From Desulfocapsa sp. (lineage in GTDB: Bacteria; Desulfobacterota; Desulfobulbia; Desulfobulbales; Desulfocapsaceae), in assembly GCA_020717935.1 (NCBI GenBank), contig DYDK01000032.1, forward strand, positions 1 to 11,600: a stretch of 11,600 bases of DNA, written 5' to 3'. The position numbers and the translations under genes are program-made. Positions within the stretch are counted from its first letter, which is position 1. Every line of letters starts with the position of its first letter. This document shows, piece by piece, positions 8,101-11,600 of this stretch. Below the pieces are notes generated by a model. The model was not told where the DNA came from. It searched no databases and worked only from the letters and a program-made list of their open reading frames with translations.

Positions 8101-10351
8101 GGCCGCAGCCGAAAGAGGCCTCACCTTTATGCACGAGCAGGGAATAATTGAGCTCCAGCAGGGGCTGGCGGTGTTCCGGCAGGCCATGACCATCACCCTC
8201 GAACCGGAGGCCAGGAGCAGGAAATACACCAAGGCCAACTTTGAACCCCTGAAAATCCATTACTCCGAAAGGAACTTTCAGGTTCATGTCATCAACGAAT
8301 ACGCCCGCCGCGCCATGGAGAAAATCAGCGTTGCCATGAACCTGGTACACTCCTATTTCAATGATGAAAAGGAAGATTTTATCCAGTGCTTTTTCCCGAA
8401 CAGGAAGGAAATGCTGGAGCGGGCCACCAGCGAGCAGTCCTATCAGCGCATCGTCGAAGACCTGCACAACTCGGCCCAGGAGGCAATCGTCGCCGCGCCC
8501 CCGGAAAAGAATATGCTGGTCATGGCCGGGCCGGGCGCAGGCAAAACCAGAACGGTCGCCCACAGGGTGGCCTATCTGCTACGGGTGGAGCGGGTGCGGC
8601 CGGAGGCCATTCTGGTACTCTGTTTTAACCGCAGCGCGGCCATCGGGCTGCGGCGCAGGTTGCGCGAACTGGTGGGCAAGGATATGGCCAGGGTGACAAC
8701 GCAGACCTTCCATGGCCTGGCCTTGCGGCTCACCGGCAGATCCCTGGTCAGACAGACAGGCAGGACAGTTCGGGAGGAAGTGGATTTTTCATCGGTTATC
8801 CGCGACGCCATCTCCCTGCTCAAGGGGGAATGCGATGTGATCGGCTTTGCCGGATGCCCGCCACGGGATGCGCTGACATCAAGTTTCAGCCATATCCTGG
8901 TGGATGAGTACCAGGATATCGACGAGGAGCAGTATGAGCTGGTTTCCCTGCTGGCAGGCCGGGCGCTCACCGAAAAGGAACAGAGGCTCACCATCCTGGC
9001 GGTTGGGGATGATGACCAGAATATCTATCGCTTTCGCGGGGCGAACATCGATTTTATCCGCCGTTTCAAGGCGGATTATCAGGCGGATATCCATTACCTG
9101 ACCGAGAATTACCGCTCCACCGCCAATATCATCGACGCAGCCAATTGCCTGATTGCCCATAATCATGACCGGATGAAGCGGGAACATCCTATCAAGATCA
9201 ACCGAGCCAGGGCGACCCTGCCCCCCGGAGGCAACTGGCAGCTTGGCGACCAGACCGGGCTGGGCAAGGTGCAGTGCCTGCGGGTCAAAGACAAAACCAG
9301 TCAGGCCCTGGTTTTGCTTGCGGAGTTGCGGCGTCTGCAAAGCCTGAGCAGCGATTTTGACCTGGGCAGCTGCGCCATACTGGCGCGGGAGTGGCAGGAG
9401 CTGGATATTGTCCGTGGCGTCTTTGAGGCCGAAGGGATTGCGGTAAGCCTGAACTGGGGCAGGAGCGCATTCCCCAGCCTGACCCGGATTCGGGAGAATG
9501 CCGAGCTGCTCGGTTTTCTCCACAATTACGGCGAAGAACAGATAGCGGCCACGGCCTTGTTGAAACTTTTGCCCGAAAAAGGGGAAGAAGAAAATATCTG
9601 GCAAGCGAATCTGCGCACCCTGATCCGGGAGTGGCTGGATGAAACGAACAACAGTCCGCAACCAATCGGCCGGGTGGAAAACTATCTCTATGAATCCCTG
9701 GCCGACCAGCACCGCTCGCGGAACCTGAAAAACGGCGTCTTCCTCTCCACCGTCCACTCCATCAAGGGGCTGGAGTTTGATCATGTCTTCATCCTTGATG
9801 ACGGCTGGCAGAAGCGAGGCGGGCAGGAGATGGAGGAAGAGCGCAGGCTCTACTATGTGGCCATGTCACGGGCCAGGGAAACCCTGCAACTCTTTGCCAT
9901 CGATCATTCACCAAACCCGCACATCCCACTGCTTGCGGGCGACTTCCTGATGACGCGGGTAACCGCTCCGTCCCACAAATTGCCCCTGCAGATCTCCGGT
10001 TATGAACTGCTCGGGATGAAGGAGATCTTTATCGATTTTGCCGGGACAAAACAAGAGGGCCACCCCACCAGCAAGGCCCTGAAAGAACTGACCACCGGCA
10101 ACCTCCTGACAATCGGCCGGAACAAGGACTCTCTCCAGCTTCTTACTCATGCCGGAGTGCCCGTGGCCCGTCTTGCCAAATCGACCCAGACCAGATGGCA
10201 GGATCGTATAGACACGATCAGGGAGATACGAGTCATCGCCCTTGCCAGGCGCTATAAAACCGACATCAACAACCAGGAGTTCCAAGAAAAGTGCCGGAAC
10301 GATTCCTGGGAGGTTCCGGTTGTTGAGCTGCGTTACTTGAGGAAAGAATGA
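5159..10351 (+). CDS. DnaQ-like exonuclease / RecQ helicase / UvrD-type helicase triple fusion
   Basis: 1730 residues. Residues about 15-140 are a DnaQ-type 3'-5' exonuclease: DIET (D21, E23), HNILSHD (71-77) and VVDTLYLSPL. About 255-280 holds C263-x4-C268-x2-C271 plus two His, a possible zinc site. The RecQ part has FGFEDFRP, Walker A TGGGKTL (about 322-328), DEAH (425-428) and QEAGRAGR (614-621). A long linker with winged-helix-like segments leads to an SF1A UvrD/PcrA module: GPGAGKT (1124-1130), VDEYQD (about 1248), GDDDQ (1283-1287), TVHSIKGLEFD (about 1531) and YYVAMSRAR (1565-1573). The last 120 residues resemble a HIRAN-like tail. It should unwind and degrade DNA in the cytoplasm during repair or defence. 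Such large fusions are annotated in bacteria as 'RecQ family ATP-dependent DNA helicase'. Start: GTG 5159 is the first usual codon after an in-frame stop at 5126; ATG 5180 is the alternative, and neither has a strong ribosome site. It is transcribed away from cas6; a functional link is inference. Confidence 0.93.
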   Translation: MTDIPNSMDSQEFLSRCLLFDIETNEKGEVYSLGACFNGKKFITPRGRKVGKELLGEFDAFGGSAEFIVGHNILSHDLPHLRAQDATLAILHKPVVDTLYLSPLAFPENPYHRLVKNYQIVRDSINNPAEDAAFSGKIFLEQWDAISQLLQSGSDAPLLYRGFFHQEERFAGLSVALGAMGAPLIEGEDLIETFSWFIRKDVCTDGLERLVEQLIDKRVEYSPLAYVAAWLSVCGGNSVLPPWVRHQFPVVPTLLHQLREQPCTNPRCTYCRTHHNPQHFLKNYFGFEDFRPEPATEDGQSLQGAIVTASARNASLFATLPTGGGKTLCYLLPALMRYRRRNSLTIVISPLQALMKDQVDNFARQTGTTLAAAINGMLTMPERGQVMDGVRLGDVGILFVSPEQLRNRSFVQTISQREIGAWVFDEAHCLSKWGHDFRPDYLYSIRFIREFAQQEKSRIPPVQCFTATAKKDVQSEIIDIIGRELGLRLLTFVGGHERSNLHYEVWPVDRYEKNQTILGLLKSRYDGTGSVVIYCATRKNTENLTEFLAGVGYRVEPFHAGLEPFLKKRIQDDFISGATPIICATNAFGMGIDKEDVRLVIHADIPGSLENYLQEAGRAGRDRDEADCILIFTEQDVEGQFRMSSNSRLTQREIAQILRGLRSSAKGDGQVVLTAGDILRLDTVDIDEDEFGDDRDTKVKTAISWLERSGFLHRDENNTRVFQGKPLVRNLEEAGEKIEPLGLSKRQRQRWLDILAALMEIPPDKGFSADDLAGLGSFARTNADSDQETETQRVLRTLEDMAAQGLLSKETILSAFVRYKVKDSSEKLLQCFCGVERDFLNILQESAPDVDREQNLVIDLRQVNQRLLDKGHSYSTPGSLALILRGLSRDGKGLAGQKGSVSIRSRGNNLFSIVLHRDWECLLKTVAIRQQAALVALKGIQASLQEASAPSASLLVQFTLEGIVEGLKKDLILFSTLRDPLAAAERGLTFMHEQGIIELQQGLAVFRQAMTITLEPEARSRKYTKANFEPLKIHYSERNFQVHVINEYARRAMEKISVAMNLVHSYFNDEKEDFIQCFFPNRKEMLERATSEQSYQRIVEDLHNSAQEAIVAAPPEKNMLVMAGPGAGKTRTVAHRVAYLLRVERVRPEAILVLCFNRSAAIGLRRRLRELVGKDMARVTTQTFHGLALRLTGRSLVRQTGRTVREEVDFSSVIRDAISLLKGECDVIGFAGCPPRDALTSSFSHILVDEYQDIDEEQYELVSLLAGRALTEKEQRLTILAVGDDDQNIYRFRGANIDFIRRFKADYQADIHYLTENYRSTANIIDAANCLIAHNHDRMKREHPIKINRARATLPPGGNWQLGDQTGLGKVQCLRVKDKTSQALVLLAELRRLQSLSSDFDLGSCAILAREWQELDIVRGVFEAEGIAVSLNWGRSAFPSLTRIRENAELLGFLHNYGEEQIAATALLKLLPEKGEEENIWQANLRTLIREWLDETNNSPQPIGRVENYLYESLADQHRSRNLKNGVFLSTVHSIKGLEFDHVFILDDGWQKRGGQEMEEERRLYYVAMSRARETLQLFAIDHSPNPHIPLLAGDFLMTRVTAPSHKLPLQISGYELLGMKEIFIDFAGTKQEGHPTSKALKELTTGNLLTIGRNKDSLQLLTHAGVPVARLAKSTQTRWQDRIDTIREIRVIALARRYKTDINNQEFQEKCRNDSWEVPVVELRYLRKE

Positions 10352-10368
10352 GCGGGGCTTTGACATTT

Positions 10369-10383
10369 GTTACAAACTGTAAC
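10369..10383. promoter_or_regulatory. Short inverted repeat GTTACA-N3-TGTAAC
   Basis: Perfect 6-bp arms around AAC, beginning just after TTGACA (10360-10365), directly downstream of the helicase stop. It could be an operator in a promoter spacer, but no good -10 box stands at the right distance and no gene starts soon after. Confidence 0.3.
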
Positions 10384-10670
10384 CAACTTTAATTGCTGAA
10401 TGCTTTACTGCCTGGTAGGATACTTTTTTTTAAGATGGATAAAAACATTGTAAATGTGCAATGGTGCTTGGATTGGCGTGTTCATGGGGACAGGTTGAGG
10501 TTACGATAATTTGGAAATATCTTGACCTTGGCGAGTGAAGATAATCATGTCATGGACAGGCTCAACTTACAGATTTTATTTATTTTGTTAGGATATGTAA
10601 TCAGTACGATCTCCTACAAACAGATAATTACAACAAAGATGCTTATAGATTATCTGATTGATTTGACAAT

Positions 10671-10704
10671 AAAAACCAAGAGCGGATTTCCCCCCCCTCT
10701 TTTA
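10671..10704 (-). terminator. Terminator-like hairpin behind the small tandem-repeat gene
   Basis: Arms AAGAGCGG (10678-10685) and CCCCTCTT (10694-10701) pair with one mismatch around a loop containing a run of C. Read on the minus strand, the hairpin is followed by GG and then TTTTT, and it lies about 35 nt past the end of the gene at 10738. On the plus strand it is followed by only a few T. Hence a probable rho-independent terminator for the minus-strand gene. Confidence 0.5.
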
Positions 10705-10737
10705 TGAATGCAAAGTTGTCGAAGTTATGGTCAATCT

Positions 10738-11064
10738 CTATTTTTTCAGTTCAACCCCCATCTCAATTTTGGAAAGTATTTCTTCTTGATTTTTCAAGAT
10801 AACCATTAGTGCTTCACAAATCGTTTGCAGACATTCGTTTTTATCGAAAGCCCCTTTGACCTTACTTATACAATCATTAAGATGGTCTCTTCCATCTAAT
10901 CCTTCCTCAATTTTGGAAAGTATTTCCCCCTCGTTTTTCATGATAACCGTTAGTGCTTCACAAATCGTTTGCAGACATTCGTTTTTATCGAAAGCCCCTT
11001 TGGCCTTTCTTATACAGTCATTAAGATGGTCCATAACCGCGAGGTTAGCAAAAAGTTCTCTCAT
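10738..11064 (-). CDS. Small protein of two near-identical 48-residue units, unknown function
   Basis: 108 residues from the ATG at 11064. An ATG at 11076 is in frame, but GGAGG sits 5 nt before the 11064 ATG and would lie inside the longer version, so the shorter start is preferred. After a short head (MRELFANLAVM) come two copies of a unit starting DHLNDCI, sharing KGAFDKNECLQTICEAL and ending ILSKIE. Each unit carries three Cys and many charged residues and should be helical. No signal peptide, membrane span or known motif is seen. The upstream region is occupied by a MITE-like element whose left end is 34 bp before this ATG; a TATGAT box at its margin (11100-11095) could serve as -10. I do not recognise the family. 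Lower GC than the defence genes suggests different ancestry. Coding is supported by frame-preserving repeats and the ribosome site. Confidence 0.65.
   Translation of the reverse strand: MRELFANLAVMDHLNDCIRKAKGAFDKNECLQTICEALTVIMKNEGEILSKIEEGLDGRDHLNDCISKVKGAFDKNECLQTICEALMVILKNQEEILSKIEMGVELKK
10762..11031. repeat. Tandem direct repeat, period 144 bp
   Basis: Copy 1 at 10762-10887 and copy 2 at 10906-11031, each 126 bp and nearly identical, for example the shared CAATTTTGGAAAGTATTT and TTTTTATCGAAAGCCCC blocks. The period of 144 bp is exactly 48 codons, so the small gene stays in frame. High DNA identity points to a recent duplication. Confidence 0.9.
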
Positions 11065-11069
11065 CGTTT

Positions 11070-11074
11070 CCTCC
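11070..11074 (-). promoter_or_regulatory. Ribosome binding site selecting the start at 11064
   Basis: GGAGG on the minus strand, 5 nt before ATG 11064. It decides between the two in-frame ATG codons of the small tandem-repeat gene. Confidence 0.6.
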
Positions 11075-11076
11075 AT

Positions 11077-11453
11077 AAAGTTGCTGTCGGATTTATCATA
11101 TTAGTTAGTGCCTGAACGAAAACTGCATAAAACTCACCAAAACAAGCTGTTAGATACAATTTTGGCGGCGAAGATTTTGAGCTATTACTGACAAACCCGG
11201 AAAAAGAGGTGACATGGTAACAAAAAGAGCAAAATTCCACAAATCTTCGTCACTCGAATTGTAATGTAACATTATGTTTATTCGAGAGAAATAGGGTTTT
11301 CGTTCAAGCACTAGTTAATATATATGTTGGCACAACCGTCTTGTCAAGTATCAAATGTAAATTACTGATATGATGGAGTTAAATGCCGCCATTTGGTGCC
11401 TTTTGCCTCCGTATGCCGGTGTTTAAAATAAATCAGTGAAGGAACCTTTAAAA
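11077..11453. other. Intergenic stretch holding the MITE-like element
   Basis: About 377 bp without a supported gene. Most of it is the inverted-repeat element at 11098-11321. The remaining 132 bp to the right shows a TTGTCA (11341-11346) that could be a -35 box, but no convincing -10 box at 16-18 bp; nothing else is recognised there. Confidence 0.55.
11098..11321. mobile_element. MITE-like element with long imperfect terminal inverted repeats
   Basis: The left end (11098-11123) and the reverse complement of the right end (11296-11321) match at 23 of 26 positions, sharing ATATTA, TAGTGC and TGAACGAAAAC. Inside them further pairs occur at equal distance from each end: ACAATT at 11156 against AATTGT at 11257-11262, and CGAAGATTT at about 11169 against AAATCTTCG at about 11241. 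The whole 224 bp could fold into one long imperfect hairpin. No transposase frame is present. This is the form of a non-autonomous miniature inverted-repeat element; TA at the tips would suit an IS630/Tc1-type parent, but I cannot name the parent or confirm a target duplication. Confidence 0.6.
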
Positions 11454-11600
11454 ATGAAAAGCGGAAGCAATTTGGTGGGCAACATTCCATCCATGGAGGA
11501 AATGAAATGGTTAACTCGCTTCAAAAAAATCTTCATCAACTTCTTTGACTTCAGACCTCGTCAATCATGGATAAGCAATAGCCTTGGAACCCTCTGTTTC
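11454..11600 (+). CDS. Start of an unidentified gene, cut by the window end
   Basis: From ATG 11454 the frame is open for 49 codons to the last base. GAAGGAA lies 9 nt upstream, a good ribosome site. The peptide starts MKSGSNLVGNIPSMEEMKW and continues with a basic, aromatic-rich stretch (FKKIFINFFDF). An internal ATG at 11502 has GGAGGAA almost touching it, too close to be the better start. No family is recognised from this short piece. It is transcribed convergently away from the MITE-like element, in the same direction as the giant helicase but about 1.1 kb beyond it. Confidence 0.45.
   Translation, partial: MKSGSNLVGNIPSMEEMKWLTRFKKIFINFFDFRPRQSWISNSLGTLCF

Larger units (their letters stand above)
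10352..10737. other. Intergenic stretch after the giant helicase
   Basis: About 386 bp, clearly AT-richer than the helicase gene. From left to right I see TTGACA followed by the inverted repeat GTTACA-AAC-TGTAAC (10369-10383), a T8 tract near 10424 with no good stem before it, two related GGACAGG motifs near 10490 and 10555, an inverted repeat CAGATAAT/ATTATCTG (10621-10656), and a terminator-like hairpin at 10671-10704. The plus-strand reading frame within (10522-10707) starts with TTG, lacks a ribosome site and resembles nothing I know, so I do not call a gene. Confidence 0.6.

Noticed and set aside
5675..9784. Several long minus-strand frames (up to about 430 codons) opposite the helicase
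   Set aside because: They are antisense to a protein with intact exonuclease and helicase motifs along its length; open antisense frames are common in GC-rich genes.
10411..10432. T8 tract as terminator of the helicase gene
   Set aside because: The bases before it form at best a 3-4 bp stem, too weak for a rho-independent terminator.
10522..10707. Plus-strand open frame of 61 codons
   Set aside because: TTG start, no ribosome site, low-complexity AT-rich content, and its end runs through the terminator-like hairpin.
11328..11346. TGGCAC followed by TTGTC, resembling a sigma-54 promoter
   Set aside because: The spacing between the -24-like and -12-like parts is off by two bases and the -12 GC is missing.
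10352..11600. Possible CRISPR array in the repeat-rich right part
   Set aside because: The only direct repeats are two 126-bp copies inside one coding frame; there is no series of 25-40 bp repeats with unique spacers.

Overview
This window reads as a bacterial defence region of moderately high GC, followed by a lower-GC, repeat-rich stretch from about 10.36 kb onward. Gene style and the mix of families (type III CRISPR ancillary genes, a COG4112-type Nudix protein, a DnaQ-RecQ-UvrD giant helicase) would suit a Desulfobacterota-like or other proteobacterium-related anaerobe. That placement is an impression; no taxonomic marker gene is present.

Left part, all on the minus strand and read from right to left: a Cas6-type pre-crRNA endoribonuclease (3983-4933), a CARF-domain ring-nuclease-type protein of the NE0113/TIGR02584 family (about 2899-3982) broken by a frameshift near 3520, a CARF-adenosine deaminase that I identify as Cad1 (935-2896), and a Nudix hydrolase (291-935). 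The genes touch or overlap (0, 2 and -1 nt), so they look like one translationally coupled operon. Established knowledge: Cas10 of type III systems makes cyclic oligoadenylate on target recognition, CARF domains sense it, and Cad1 deaminates ATP to ITP. The inferred circuit is Cas6 making guides, Cad1 acting as the cyclic-oligoadenylate-gated toxin, the Nudix enzyme consuming the inosine nucleotide made by Cad1 or clearing it, and the (now broken) ring nuclease as the off-switch. No cas10, csm/cmr genes or CRISPR array lie in this window. Beyond the operon, a truncated P-loop ATPase (20-181) has its own promoter built into a 31-bp palindrome.

Middle: divergently from cas6, across about 225 bp containing an inverted repeat, runs a 1730-residue protein (5159-10351) that joins a DnaQ-like 3'-5' exonuclease, a RecQ-type SF2 helicase and a UvrD-type SF1 helicase in one chain. 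Motifs of all three enzymes appear intact.

Right part (10352-11600): mostly intergenic, AT-richer DNA with short inverted repeats and a terminator-like hairpin. It contains a small minus-strand gene (10738-11064) whose protein is two nearly identical 48-residue units, a 224-bp MITE-like inverted-repeat element (11098-11321) in that gene's upstream region, and the start of an unidentified plus-strand gene running off the end (from 11454).
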